Origin: Phoenix dactylifera
Lineage: Eukaryota; Streptophyta; Magnoliopsida; Arecales; Arecaceae
Length of the DNA: 64,000 bases
Assembly (NCBI RefSeq): GCF_009389715.1
Contig: NC_052394.1
Span: 20,896,899 to 20,960,898, forward strand
Direction: 5' to 3'
The notes under the pieces: generated by a model
Told to the model about the DNA's origin: nothing
Databases searched by the model: none
The model's input: only the letters and a program-made list of their open reading frames with translations
Shown: positions 11,686 through 26,600 of the stretch, piece after piece
Position numbering within the stretch: the first letter of the stretch is position 1
Layout: each line of letters begins with the position of its first letter
Translations under genes and position numbers: made by a program

Positions 11686-14600
11686 TCAATAGCTTCCCAT
11701 AGGGGGCATGCCAAATGGGGGCATTGGAGGCATACCCATCCCACCCATTGGTGGTGGGGCTGAAAATGGTCCGCCCACGCCGGGTCCTCCCCCCATGCCT
11801 GGCATCGGTGGAGCTGGCAATGCAAGTGGCAGCAACTGTGCATACATATTCTGCAAATAACATGCCAATTTTCACAATTAATGGGCAAAACAAGAATGCC
11901 AAGAAACATAACCAACTGCAATTATGAAGGCATCGCAAGCACCTGCTGGGAGACCATATCCTTTTCTTCCTTCTCTTTAGCTTTGACTTCAATTTGTGCT
12001 TCAATTTTATCTTTTATGAGTTCATCTACTTTGCCAGTGTACTCACGAATAAACTGCACAGATACCAGATGCTTGTCATAATGATGGATTAAGATTATGA
12101 AAAGATATAAGAACAATATAATGGTTAACTTCACTAGTACAACCACTGGCGGTAAAAGATCACCTGCAAGAGGTATGGGAAAGCAAAGTCAATCATGTTG
12201 TTCATCCAGGCAAGCTCAACGGCAATGTCAGGCCGAATCAAATCATAACATATGAAGAGACATGAAGCAAAGCATTCCTTCTTTCCCTGCAACACGAAAC
12301 AACACATCAGATATTTTCTAGATTGCGATCATATAACAAGCCAACGAACAAGGGATAGTCAACATATCACTTGTTAAACAATTAAGCATAAATATTATCA
12401 CGTGTGTTTTTAATAACTGATGATCAAAAGATTCTTATTTAAATGAGGAGATTCTAAAATCTTCAAACATAAAAAATCTAGCTATTGCTCATCTCACTCC
12501 AAACACTATACGCCTCTTCAATACACAGAATAAATGGTACAGCTTATTAACAATCGCATATTACACCAAGGATCGAGAACAGCCATATGGCTACAAAAGG
12601 TAACAAATTTTCCTTCACTAAAACTATATATACAATGCAGCAGTGTATTAAGTACTTAAAGGAATTGTACAATCATAAAATGAAGATACCAATAAATTTA
12701 ATAACAAGTCATAAGTTGCTTTACATGATTACAGCATCTAAAATTTTGTTACATAGTATGATTATTGATTAACAAATCCATGTATTGCATTCAAGATATG
12801 CATATATATAGTATCATAAGAATCTGTGTGCAATAAATGTTACTAATAATATATTTAATAATAACTTTATTGGAAAAGGATCTATCAACTATTACAAGCA
12901 AAAACCTTTTCTGAATATTCAAAAATTTCCATAGCTTGTGTTAATTACATGTGCAAATTATCTCAAAGATCGATTCTCGTATTAATGCTACAGTATGTCA
13001 ACATTGTTATTTACCATCTCCATAAGTTTTAATTTACCATAAAAAATTGTACTTCTTATGGCTCAAAGGTTACAGGTTCGAAACACGGAAACAGCCTTTC
13101 CGCATAAGAAGGTAAGGCTGCATACATCTGACCGATCTCAGACCAGACCCTGCAATAGCAGGAGCCTTGTGTACAAGATTGCCCTTTTTTGTACTTTTTC
13201 CTGAAATGCTATCTCGGATTATCCTTCCATATCTGAACAGGAATATCTTCCCATGCTTCTGACAAGAAAATGCATAGAAAAAATCATGGAATTGGCATCA
13301 AAACAAAAGGAACAGGACCATTACTTTCATCAGCAGTTAGGAGATATTCGGCAGCATGTCTAAAATGGTAAACTACATTTGCCAGGGCAGTGTACAGTAA
13401 AAATTCAAATTCCTGAAGGCAAGTTAACCTAAAACAGTTGAATATACCACCTTCCAAGTTTAAAAAACAAGTGTGACACCATCATTACACAGGATGTTCT
13501 CAAGCAAGGAAAATAACAGAATATCAGCCAAACAATGAAAATCCTACCAAGAAATTCATATAATAAATAATGAATGATAATCTGATGAGTGAGTTTTGAG
13601 CATTTCTTTTAACTGGTGAAAAGCACAGCTGCCATATTGATAGTGGAACAAACTGAAATAAACAATGGTGCAACATATCAAACAGTAGATAGGTAAGCTT
13701 TTGAGTTAACAAGCCCATCACCTGCTCAATGAAATAAACAACCAACTCCTCTGCAAGGTCACGATCACCAGATTGTGAGCATGTCTCCATGGCATCTTTG
13801 TACAGGTTGTCCTTCTTGGACAGAGCAATCGACTGCTTCCACCTCCCTGCTTTCTTATAGATGTATGCAGCAACCCGTCTCATCTCCAGAAGCTCATGCT
13901 TCTCAATCTAGTGAATGACACGACATGCATCAGGAGAATACTCCATAAACACATGCTTCAAATCTAAAAAATGAAGCAATTTTACCTTCTGTGCAAGGCC
14001 AATCTGATCAAAGTTGTCGTGCATATCAACTGATTCCCGTAATCTGTCATAATCCTCCTCTTCAATATAGATTTCATTTAATGCTTCATTAACAGCAGCT
14101 ACATTGTTACTTTGAACTGCAACCATGTATGGCTTCACAAGATGCAAATGGCCAGCCTGAAACAAGGTAAAAGAAGTCAAAAATGAGAATGACTTATCAT
14201 TCAAAGTAGCTGCCATCTCGCACCAACAAGACCTTTCAAACTTTTCTACATGTCACAGAACAAACCAGAAAGGGAAAGAGATGGTGAAGTTGCTATACAT
14301 ACCTTCCGCATTATGTCCACTACACGGGTGTGATCCACCCGAAGGGCAAGTACATTGAGGAGATCATTAATGAGGTCAGGATGTTCCTGCAGGTAGAAGT
14401 GCACTGCCTTGTAATAAAGCTCAACATTCGCAACTTTGACCGCAACATCCTTGAACTGCATGTGATCCCAAGCATCTGGAGAGTGGTTCATTATAGTGGT
14501 TGCAGCATTGTCAAATTCATCATACTGTATATACAGATAGGTGAGTTCTTTCCAGTGCTGTTGCTCATCACATACACGGATAAGCTTGGGAATGTTGAGA

Positions 14601-17600
14601 CGGGTAGAGAAAAGTTTAATGTGCTCCATAAGTTTTTCTGGCCTATATCTAGCATACAGCACTCCCAACTCTGTAAAAATACCCATATGTGCACGTTCCA
14701 ATCCAAGGCCACTCTCCATGAGTGAAATAAGCTCATTGAAGCATCCTCTGTTTTGGTAATATTCACTGACTTCTTCCAAGTCATCCACCTGTACCATCAA
14801 AATCAATAGATCACGATGAACTTCACCTAGAATATAAAGCTTCTAAAATGATTGACCAGTGACATTCTAAAATACAAGGAGGAGATTATGTTTCCTTAAG
14901 AAGGATAATTACCTGTATAATGATATTCAGACCACAAATTTGTGCCAGGCGGAACTCCTCAGCATCCACACAAGCAAAACAAACCTCCTTCCATGTCTTT
15001 GAGCTGTTTGCTTTGCGAGCAGCATCAACCGCACCTTGGAACTGCTTCAGCTTGACTAGTGTACTTGCCAGTTTAGCCCAGTTGGAAATGAAGGCAAATA
15101 TTATCTTAGCAGCTTCATAAAGCGCAGCATCAAACAAACGATCACCAACATTTTGGAGATTAGCAACATTTGGCATAAGAATGAATTCTTCTATTTCACC
15201 TAGCCTATCTATCTTCGCGTATGCATAAATAAGTTCACCATCCACCTTTGGCTCTTTGGCCTTTTGCCTCACCATCAGTAAGTACTTCACCAAGTCATGA
15301 TAGACATTAGCCTGTTCAGCAGCACTAATAACATCTAGGAATTGGGTTGCATCATCTGCACGGATGAATGATTCAATAGCATCACTTACTAACCCTTCCC
15401 TTAACTGAGCCTTAGCAACCTGGCTCCAAACAGCATCTTCCTCAACACGGTATGCAAATTCTACAGCCCGCTCTATGCTTTGGATGTTATCCAAGAGAAC
15501 ATTAACTGCTTGTACATTTAAATTGAATTTCTTAAAGATGGCAAAGGCTTCCTCATATAGTTGTGCTTCAACTGCTACTTCTCCAACCGCAGGTCCATCA
15601 AAGTTGTCCAACCTATTAATATAATCCATTACCCTGGATGCATCTGCTTTAATGGCTGTTAAGATAAGCAGGTTTTGCAAATTGAAGTTCCCACTGAATG
15701 CAGAATTTTGAAGCACAATCTTTTCAAGCAGTTCAATCAGTTCATGTGGAAGATCAGCAGTCATGAAAGCTTTAACAGCTGCAGAAACTTGTTCTGGACT
15801 CTTGCTTTCAGGCAATGCCGTAGAAACAACTTGGTCAATAAGTTGTCTTCTATATTCATTCTCAGGTTGAAGAACTTTCTCCCATAGATCAGCATCCATC
15901 CTTTCCACGACATATCTGTTGTCAACAGTATAATATCATCAACTCAATGCACTAAGAAAGTTGAAAGACAAACAAGAGAACCACTTTTCAGACGATTAGC
16001 AGAAGATTTAATTAAAAAAAACACATACCTGGCCTGCAATTTGAAAAGAGAGTTTTTATTTGTAACATTTATAAGCTCATCATCACATTGTCCTCGTCTA
16101 TATGCAACAACAGCAAGGGTGGGATCCCGTTTTTCACAGTATTTACCCACAACACGTGAATCATAATACGGATTAGTAGTGAGAAAATGCTCGGGATTAT
16201 TATTGCTGTCTATGATGATCTTTCCCAGAGCATTGTGAACATGCACGTCTTGGCTTCCCTCGCTCACAAGATGTTCCAAAAATTGTGTGAGCAACCGCAA
16301 ACGATTCCTATTTTACACGAGGCAGCAAACAAGAAACATGTCAGGAAAGAGGGGACGAGGTTGTTTTGGAGATATAGAAAGGGGAAACATACCTCTTCTC
16401 ACATTCAGCGACAAGAGGCTCAACCGGAAGCAGGGATCGAACAGAAAGAATTAGGCCTTTAATGAAATCTTCAGGGCACTCATCATCTAGAAGTTGTCCG
16501 ACCACCAAAGGAGCATTGCCTGGGTTCACCTATCATACAGTAATACAAACAACTCCAAGTTAGCCACCATTAAGATCAATGAATTATCTATAGCCATCCT
16601 GCCTTAACCGCACATTTAATATAAAAAAATTCAGTGTCATATGTTCAGCAGGAAAAAGCAGTATTATATTCAAAAGAGAATCTTACTTTCTGAACATAGC
16701 CTTCAATATATCGAAGCATGTTGTTTGTATACAAGTAGTGAGTCAAATCAGGGACAAATCCAAAACGGTCACAAACATTTATCAGGGGCCGTGCATCTGG
16801 AAGTTTAGCATCCATTAGGAAATTCTTTGTTTTCTCAGGATCGTAGAAGTTAGATTCTCTTGTTACACGTTCAACTTCCTTAATTTGGCCAGTTCTGGCT
16901 GCTGCCTCAATATATTTGAAGTGTATATCTGGATCTTCACTGTTCCACATAAAAAGAAAGAAATAAAAAAAAGAAAAGAAAGCAAAGCATCAGCAGTAGT
17001 GTCATCTTTGCCAGTGCCCACATGGAATGCTTAGTATTTAAATAACTACCTGGAACTCAGATATGAACCCAAAAAGAAGTAAAGACCTTCGTAGGACTTA
17101 AATTGCTCAAATATTTTTATGCATGCTTCCAAACCTAACTGCTCAGAATATTCCTTAGCAACCTGCAAATATATGATTGTTATATACCTCCAACAACTGA
17201 ACTTACAGAATTATTCGAACAGGGGGAAAGAAAAATTACCTGCACAATTATCTGAAGATTTCCTCTCAGATTGACCAGCAAAAGATCCTTCATGCACTCT
17301 AATGCCCACTCTTTCGAAAGTGTACCGAAGAATTCCACTAGTGCCTGGAAAGGATGGTGACCTAATTTAGTACCAAAACAGTTAATCAGAACAAACATCA
17401 TAGCCCAAGATAACAAACCTGTGGTTCGATGGCATGAGTATTCACAATAACACGCTTAATATCAGGTAATTCCGTATAGTGCTGCAAAGTAAAAATGTAT
17501 TTGAGTAAATAAGTTGCCACAAAAACCAAAAAAATTATTTGCACATAATTTATGAAAAGCATTAAACCTGAAGGGCTCTCATATACAACCCAGCCTTCTC

Positions 17601-20600
17601 ACATAGTTGAGCTATCCGAGGGCGATCGTAATGACTGAACATTCCATTAGCTAATATAGCATCTGCAACATTCGGATATGTCACCAGATTGATCTCCAAG
17701 ACCTGCATAAGTCATAAAAGGTTAGAGAATTATCTATAATAGGGCTGAAAAATATACAGCAAGCTTATTCAAAGAGAAAATACTACCTTGGTTTGAAGGA
17801 AAGCATGCTCCGGTAGATTTGGCTTTAAAACATCTAACAGAAAAGCTGTTGCCTCTCGGATCATGTTCCTCTGCAATAAATAATATCATAAGCAAGAGAA
17901 AACCACAATTTCATCTAGAACAAATAGAAAACTCTGAAAGAGGGGAAAAGAGAACATAAAATATTGAATACTTGCCGTTGCATTTTCTTGACAACTAAAA
18001 CAGGGGCTTGTTTCAAATATCTACCTTTATATATGCACACATAATGATAGAATAGAAAGAGTGACTGAACCTGAAGGAATAGATCTGTGATCGTATTATA
18101 GTCCACTGGACAGCCACCCTCCATTTGTGACATCATAAGAGCAAAATTAACAGCTCCCTGTCATGAAAACTTTATGTTAAACAAATAATTCTAAAAGAAG
18201 ACCCAAGAAATTACACTACTTTACCAAAAGCAATGACAAAATAAAACTCACAATCCAGAGGCTCACCTAAAATCTGTGTAAGCTCTAGAGTGACATGGTA
18301 GATACATAGCAATCAAAATATCAAAAAATTCACATCATGCATATGCAATCTATTTAAACCATTACATAACGTCAATAAACTAAAACCCACCTGAGGATCT
18401 GACCGTAGAATTGTCTGCAGAAGGAAAAGATAATCTGGTGTGTATCCAACCTGTATCCAAGAACAATAACTATCATCTTAAAAGCCCAGAATTCCAGGTA
18501 TATTCTAGTTTTGTGTTAATATGTATGACACAATCCTGCCAAAACTATGATCACCAATGGTCAGAAAAAAATACTTTCATATCAAATATGCTGCAACAAT
18601 TACCTGCTTGGAGTATATGAGAATCTTGTCAAACTCCCTTCGTTCTGCAAAAGCAGCAACAACTTTTGGAGTAGCCCTTGCTTTTATATATATTTTCAGT
18701 GCAAGATCATTGTCCACAGTCTACAGTAAAAACAGGAATTAGACTCTCGACAACAAAAAGATAACTAGTCTAGGCACAATGACATTGATAAATAACAATG
18801 ATTCCCAAATTTTAATACCATTAGTATACAGAAGATGCCCAAAAAAGTAACAAGTGAAGTGACAATCTTACCTTCACAAGATCCCCAAGTTCTTCACTAC
18901 ACTCAAGCTTGTCCTCAGCCAACCAATTTTCTAATAGATTCTTTTTGTTCTGATTCACAACTAGGCGAGACAATTCCAAAGACTCAAAGGCATTGAGTTT
19001 TCCTCTAGTTAGCAATGTTCCAAAATACTGCAATAGTGGTGGTGTTTGCCCAGCTTGTACAGGAACACTCTGTATAAATGCACAAGTTTGGAAGTAAAAA
19101 TTTATGAGTCCTCAAAATTGAAGGGCATTACAAAAAATTGAAAAGAGAAAATAAAACTTCTTTTTTATTCTCAGAAAAATCATAATTTCCAGAAAAAAAA
19201 TAGTTATGCTACACGAGCTGTAATTATGTTAAAAGTGGAACAATTGGAAGACAAGGAGCTCGATACCTGAAATTTTGCAACAGTCTCAGGAGTTCTCAGA
19301 ATGCCTTGTGGAGATTCTGCAGCAAGTTCAGCAGCTTCCTTGTATTTTGTCTGAGAGAATAGTTCCTGGAACCTCTGCACAACCTGGTCGCACACAAACA
19401 CACACACACACAAAAAAAAAAAAGGAGGGATGGAGGAGTAAGATTATGTGAATGTAAATGCAATACAAGAAAGTACAATGCAGGAAATGGACGGAGTAAG
19501 GAAAAAAAATTAAAATAAGTCTTCCCTGTATCAATTAAAAAAAAAAAAAGAATGGGCGCAGAACAAGAGAAGAAATGCCATGAAAAACTTTATTCCCATA
19601 CATTTGACATTTCTCTTTTGATTCAGTCATTTGTATGAAGGAAAAACGAAATAAGGGTAAAAAATCATGCTCTCTCTAAGATAAATATTTCCTTCAAAAT
19701 TGCATAAATTTAAAAAAATCCTTCTTTCTATTCTCTAAACATTTCCCATACACTAGAAGGCACACGCATACCAATGCTTTTGTTCTTTACCAAAATTTGG
19801 TCAAGAAAATCAATCCAAAGAATCAAAAAGGTGATAGATTAAAGATGTTCAGATCAATAAAACTAAGCAAAAGAATTCTGGATATGACAGGAGAAGCAAC
19901 ATTCGGAAAATATAAAACAGGGAAAAAGTGCTTCGAACAGCACCCAGAGATTAGTAAACATAACTTATTTAGCAATATGTGAGATTATTCTTCATCTTAA
20001 CGTGCATGATTAAAATGATTGAGAACAAGAGTTGCAGAAATTAGTGAGTTGCAGAAAAATGCAGCAAGGTTACATCCACAATTAATGCTTTGCTACCTCT
20101 CCAAAGCTATAAAATAATAACATGATAGAAAAACATCAATTCATCAAGTACCAGATTCTCTGCCCCTGGAAGGTTTCCTCGTTTGGCGAGATTAACAGCT
20201 AGCTCCAAATTGTTCAGCTGTAAAGTTACCGAATAACAGTTGTCAATCTGATGTTTATGCTTACATAATAATTCAGCAAAGAAATTCAACAATGTAAACA
20301 TACTTGACCACTGACGAAGGGCACGATAGTTGCCTCATTAACAGTAGCAAGCAGAACCTGTCCCCGCCTATTAACAGCATAAAACCCACCAAAAGATGAA
20401 GCCTCTGTTGTCAGAAATATAGGATCTGGGCTAATTCGATTTCTATAGACTGCTGTCGCTGTCTCCAAATCATACACAAATAGAAGACCAAGCTTTGTGA
20501 TCACATATATCAAACTGTACTTCTGTGAGATCTGCCAGACAAAAAATTCATTTGATCACCATTTTGATGAAAGATTGGATATATCTTGAAATTCTAACTA

Positions 20601-23600
20601 AATAACCTAAATATTCTACCTGCATTGCCACAGGGAAGTCATCACCAAAATCAGGTGGGAAGAACAGATCTGCTTGTTTCTTTGTAAACCCAGGCTTCCC
20701 TGAGAATAAAGAAAACAAACAAAGGTTGAAAAGAGTACAAATTTAATAGAATATATTCTTCGGCAGAAATCAAAAGGTATGGTTGTATGAAGTTGTTGAC
20801 TTTTCACGACTGAAGTCATATCATAGAAAGAAGAAAAATCCATGAAGGTCCCAAAAGTTCCCATTTAGATTCCAACAACAACAAAAAACAAGAGAGAGAG
20901 AGAGAGATTCAAAAACTGATTGCAAAATACTTATCTGATAAGCTTGATTCTAACTGTTTAATAAATGAAAAGCCTAAACCCATAATAAAAATGCAAGGAT
21001 ATGCAGGCAAACCTGGCTGGGCACCAAGTTCAATAACATGCAGCTTTGATGTAATCTGTCCAGCATTAGTAGTCTTTGTAGCAAAACAAATAAGAATGGA
21101 AGGGTTTTCGTTGCCAGCAACCTAGGTAAGCAGCAAGTAAAAGTCAATAATGACAGCACAAGAAAAATGCCAAAAATGCAAGCATATGAGTCACAAACAA
21201 ACAGCAAAAGATATAATAGTCTTACCTTAAATGATGCAAAGGATGCAGCATGTGCTTCAAGGGCCTGACTGCGTTGCTGATCCACAGAAAAAAGCTGCAT
21301 ATTTCCTTTGACCAGTTGTGGTCTCTGCAACCAACATTGCATGAAGTGAGATGTAAATTCATAAGTTTCTTTTAGATAACTTCACCAAGCCAATGTGACT
21401 AGCTGACAAATTTTAATACATTAAAGAGCTTAATAACCAGAGAAAGTAGAAAAAAGTGATGCAAAGAACAGAACACAAAAAAGAACAAAAGGCAGAACAT
21501 GAAGGTGAAAAGGGCATCAAAGCAAAAGAGGAGCATCAAACTTCAGGTAGGCACATCTCATTAAATATAGTACTGCTAAAGCTAGAAAAGGTAGCTGACA
21601 GAACTTGGCCAGTGGACTCTCCCTTTTGCAAGATGATCTCGGGCTTCACCGCAAGACCCTCTAACATTGAAACTTTATCTTGAATTCTCGACCATCTTAG
21701 ATGCACACTCCACATCATTTTCCAAAGATTGCCACCTCCCATTTCCAACATCTTATAACTGCTCCAATTTCTACTCGTTGAATATAGGCATGAACAACCA
21801 CTTGTCAGTACGACTGGGAGCCCTTTCCAAACGTAAGAAATCAGCAAGGTGCATAAACCAACAATTCAGGGTCGGCCAGGGATCTCATGAGTTGTTTTAA
21901 AGTTTGCCCATACAATGGCTAGTCATTACCTCATTCGCCAAATATTGAGAAGAATTTGACCACTTAGAACACGGTTTCAAACTTCGTTCAAAACATTTTA
22001 CCTAAAGAATAACAATTTTGGATTTTTTGCCACAAGAAAAATTGGATGCTAAAGTGGGCCTTACATGCATTGGCCAGTACTAGATGCAAATGAACCAATT
22101 TCATCTGAAAGACATAATTACAAACTAGACCACATAATCACAAGTAATATCGATTCTAGCCTATCACTTCTGCAATTCTTTTAAATTAATAAGGTTGTGT
22201 TTCGACATTGCCTGATTGCTTCAACAGAGCCCATTGAATAATTTTTAAATACATTAGATAACGCTAACGTAAGTATGAAGGCAAACTTGTCTTCGAAGAT
22301 ACATAGCATCTTTATAAATAAACTTAACCAACCTATTAGGGCTCCACTTTGTGAATCCTTGTTTGCTAGTTTCCACTTGGTGGCTGCCAAAAATTGTTAC
22401 TGCAAGCTTTTCCATACCTATCTTGCAACTTCCACGCTAGCTTGCCCTCCTCCTTATAGATCCTTTGACATAGATTTTTAACTTTTGAGCACTTTTCCTT
22501 ACCAAATTGTTGTTTTGCAGGCTCACATAACATCTCAATCAGTTCTTTATTAATTAATACTCAAATAGTAAAACTCCTAGTGTCCTACATGTACTCTAGT
22601 ATAACAATTCTCTTTTCTAATTTTTAGTTCTACAAAACATCCATGTCAACATTCTCATATGTGCCAACCACATCTTAATTGCTTTGATCGTCATTATTGT
22701 GTGACACTTTCGAACCTGACAATATAGCAAGCCCTGTCATCATAAAATAAAATTTCTGTCAAGTCACCATGGGAAGCATCAGAGCACCTTTCCGCTTTAT
22801 CCACCTATGTTCATCTCTCTCATATGTATCTCCATCCGTCTCTTCGTTCTTCATCTTGTTCAATTGATGCTTCATTATCAATATATATTTCCATTAAAAA
22901 TGCACTGCACACATATTTATTCACCTTATAGAGATCATGACTATTGTCCTTTAAAATTTACCTCCATAATACTACTTTAGCATTTTACCAAGACATTCTC
23001 ATCAGTTACAAGTGTAGAGAAAATACAAAACAATACATCTTATAGACATCAGTAGTAAATTCATCTGTGACTAGTGTAAAGATGAGTTATACAAGAGCAA
23101 TTTCTGATAATTAGAACACATCCAAACATTTGGCATGTTTACATGTTCCGACGCAACAAGGAGCATATAGTAAACAAACCAATTAGATATTCCTCATAAC
23201 ATCAAACTAATGTGTTATATCCCAACACAATCATCTATCTGTGGCCTTCTCATCGCTATGTTTTCTCTTTATAATGTATCACCTTCTCTACCATTATCAT
23301 TCAAACAACCAGAATTTTTTTTTGAAAAAGGGAATTTTCATAATGCTAATCTAGAGCACACATCACAACTGTCTACCCATAACTTTAGCTTTTATATTAT
23401 AATAATATATTACTAATAATATAATATTATAATATAAAAATATGATCTTCTTATCATAATATAATATTATTATAGTAACAATATTATTATATTGTAATTA
23501 ATATATAATATATTATAATTATTACATTAATATATAATATATTATAATTATTACATTATATTATTAATATATTGTACTATCAAAAATCATTACTATAAAG

Positions 23601-26600
23601 TATCTTTAATTTATAAATTATTTCTATATTTTAATCTAAATAATATAAAATTAATGTAATTATTTTTAGGGTGATTATCAAGTAAAAAAGAATATCAATA
23701 ATAGCAAACTAGGTAGTTGTTGAATCTAATAGCAACATCGATGTTTGACTTTGTTCACCCAAATACAAAATGGTAAGAAAATTGTTCATATATCCACAAT
23801 TAGGAGGGAATAGATCATCCTCATCACCATAAGGTTATGACAATAAAAAAAGACACCAACTTAAATGATTATGGCAATAAAAAGTATTTTTAGATTAATT
23901 TTTTAAAAAATCCGTTGCCGTGACGCAAATCCAAGCCTCTCAAATGAGCTTTTGTCCGAAAAACAACTTCCCAACACATCTCAAATAGGGCTTTTGCCCA
24001 AAAGCTCCAAATAGGAACTTTTTCTAGTAGACCTTTTCTAGGTTTTGGAGGAGCTAGAAAGCTATTTCAAATTTTCTACCAAACACCTCAAAATCATCTA
24101 AAAAAAGCTTCTGGAACTCCAAAATCCATTCCAAACAGGGGCCTAAATCTGAAATTTCTAGGTTTTAAATCTCAATTCTACATGGACTCCTCTTTTGAAT
24201 ATATATTGCATCTTCAATTACTCTCATCATCTTCCAAAGTATGTCATCACTGCTCTTAACGCATATAATGTGGTTTACCCATTTTAGTTGCTATTTCTAA
24301 TCCAATCACTACACAGTAGGCGATAATTAGATTTGCTCTATCTTTTGTGTTTTGGCTTTATGACTGCCACCGCACCATTCATTGCATTTAAGCATGCATA
24401 CTTCAATCCATATGATATGACACAAATATGCAATTGCTGATTAATACCTTAACAGTGGTTGTTCTCTTCTTCTGGCCATATATTCTTCTCAGATTTTACA
24501 AAATTTATGAATAACCATATTTTCATATATTCCATTCTTTTCTTCTAACACCATACAATCTGATGAAAAGGCATTCACAGCATTGCAGAAAACACATCCA
24601 TGTATGCATACATACATGCACACATGTGTCTTTATATACTTATACTAAAAATCATCACTAAACTGATATTGTAATGGCTTATTTATGATGGATGGAACTT
24701 ACCTAAGAACATACTATATGTAAGTATCATTCAATTTCAGTAAATCAATTACAAATTTATGAACTCCATAAACCATCATTCATAATATAATGGTGTTACT
24801 GACAAAGTGGAATCACATTCGACAGAAGTGCATCTTAAAACAGCATACCTCAGGGGCACCAGGTGCAATTCCAATCAGAACTAGCCACTTCTCTGAGGGG
24901 TCACACCGGTAATTAATGATCTGATTGTTTGTCAAATTAGCTGCCCTGTCAAACATCTTAACAGGCTCCGAATCACCTGCATTTGGCATAAATTTTACAT
25001 AGTGTAATTCAGAGACATAAAATAAACATTGACACACAAAAATACAATATCTAGAAACATAAACACCTCTTGTGCGACAATTGGTGAATTACCTTCTATC
25101 GACCAATGGTAAACCGAGGATTGAGTAACCAGCCCCAGCATCTTTGGGGTGATCCACTTCCAAAAGACAACCTAAACACATCGAAAATATTGATTTGAGC
25201 TAGTCGAGTGTAAAGAATGAAAGCAATGACAGCCGGAGTAGAAAACCATTTGTTCTAAATCATTTGCATTGTTTACCAGTTCAGGCATCTGGTGTGATTT
25301 CATTTTAGTCTTCATCTCGATATTGAATACTTGAAGGTGATCCTGAGTAGTTCCTTGTATTTGAGCTATAATTTCACAAAGAAAATCATGGTCAAACTAG
25401 ATGAAAATTTGGGAACCTTAAAAAGAAAGCAGACCACATCTAATCACCGAAAAACTGTTTAGATAGACACATTCTTGATTTCCTACATTCGAGTTGCACA
25501 TGCGAAAAAAATTTAATTAAATACATTTTTTTCATTAAACTAAATTTTGACACTAAATATATCAAGATAAATTAATACATTATATTTTGCCAAAAGCACA
25601 CATGACGTTCTCACATGGCACAATAAACATGAGTGCCAGCATAAAAACTAAAATAAAGAGTGCTGGTGTTAGCAAGGATTATAACATACCTAACCTTTAA
25701 AAAGTAAATTAATTCTTTACATAGCATAAGGCTTGACTGGAGTTTGTATTTGGACAATTGCATGCACCTTGAACTTCCATGGAAACTACTAAAGGTCCTT
25801 TATTGTTAGGTCATATTGGCCATCAGTATTTCAAAATTAAATTCAGAAGCCTGCTGTTTCAGATAATACCAACTTAGCCCAGGCCGCACTAAGAATCTTT
25901 AAGTGGTAGGAGTCGAAGATGCAAGCTATGAAAGTAAGTGGTTGAGTTTAAAATTTCCCCACCTAATCAGGATCTTATTCAGAAAGATCTTTCAAACAAC
26001 CAGTTAACATTTGATCTAGTGAAGTTTATTTGACTAAAGGACAACCATTCGTATATCTCAGGTATATCTATTTTCTAGTATCACTTTGAGAACTTAAGAC
26101 TTCTAATTAAGGTAGAACAAGAAGGAACTGCCTTTCAGGTGTTCCATTTCCGAGTTCTCACTCTCCAATATTCACCAATTTCTCAATCCATTATCATTTG
26201 TATGATAGCATATTAGATGACATACCGCCATATACAATGACATTCAAAACTATCTTAATCATTAATTATATTACTATTTCATAATGAACGGTGCAACACA
26301 ACATTTTTTTAAAAGACAGCTGTGGTATGCGGGTGCATTGCTGTTAAAATCTTCCCATTCACGGTCCAGATCAAAATGGTCCTATATGATATGGATCTCA
26401 TCTTTGGTTCGGGATCAATTAGGAATAATAGGACCTAGACCCGTATTATTAATTTTACAGTCTCTTGGGTCATAAGATCCAACTCGGTTATGCAATTTAG
26501 ATTCTAAATCATGTGCAAATTCATTTTCTTTAACTTATTTGACTATATTCGAACTTCGATCATAAGATCCAACTTGGTTATGCAATTTTCTTTAACTTTT

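Larger units (their letters stand above)
21325..24848. other. 3.5-kb clathrin intron rich in repeats
   Basis: This is the intron between the GAPE-ending exon (24976-24849) and the [10 protein letters not shown] exon (21324-21226). It holds no exon I can support. About 23390-23640 is almost pure A/T with TATAATATTA-type palindromes. About 23920-24146 resembles a MITE end. The exon junction on either side reads correctly, so the insertions have not broken the gene. Confidence 0.6.

Noticed and set aside
11544..12004. Overlapping minus-strand frames around the clathrin 3' end
   Set aside because: They are off-frame readings of the last two clathrin exons and their intron.
14330..14725. 131-codon plus-strand frame
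   Set aside because: It is antisense to a clathrin exon with a perfect family match.
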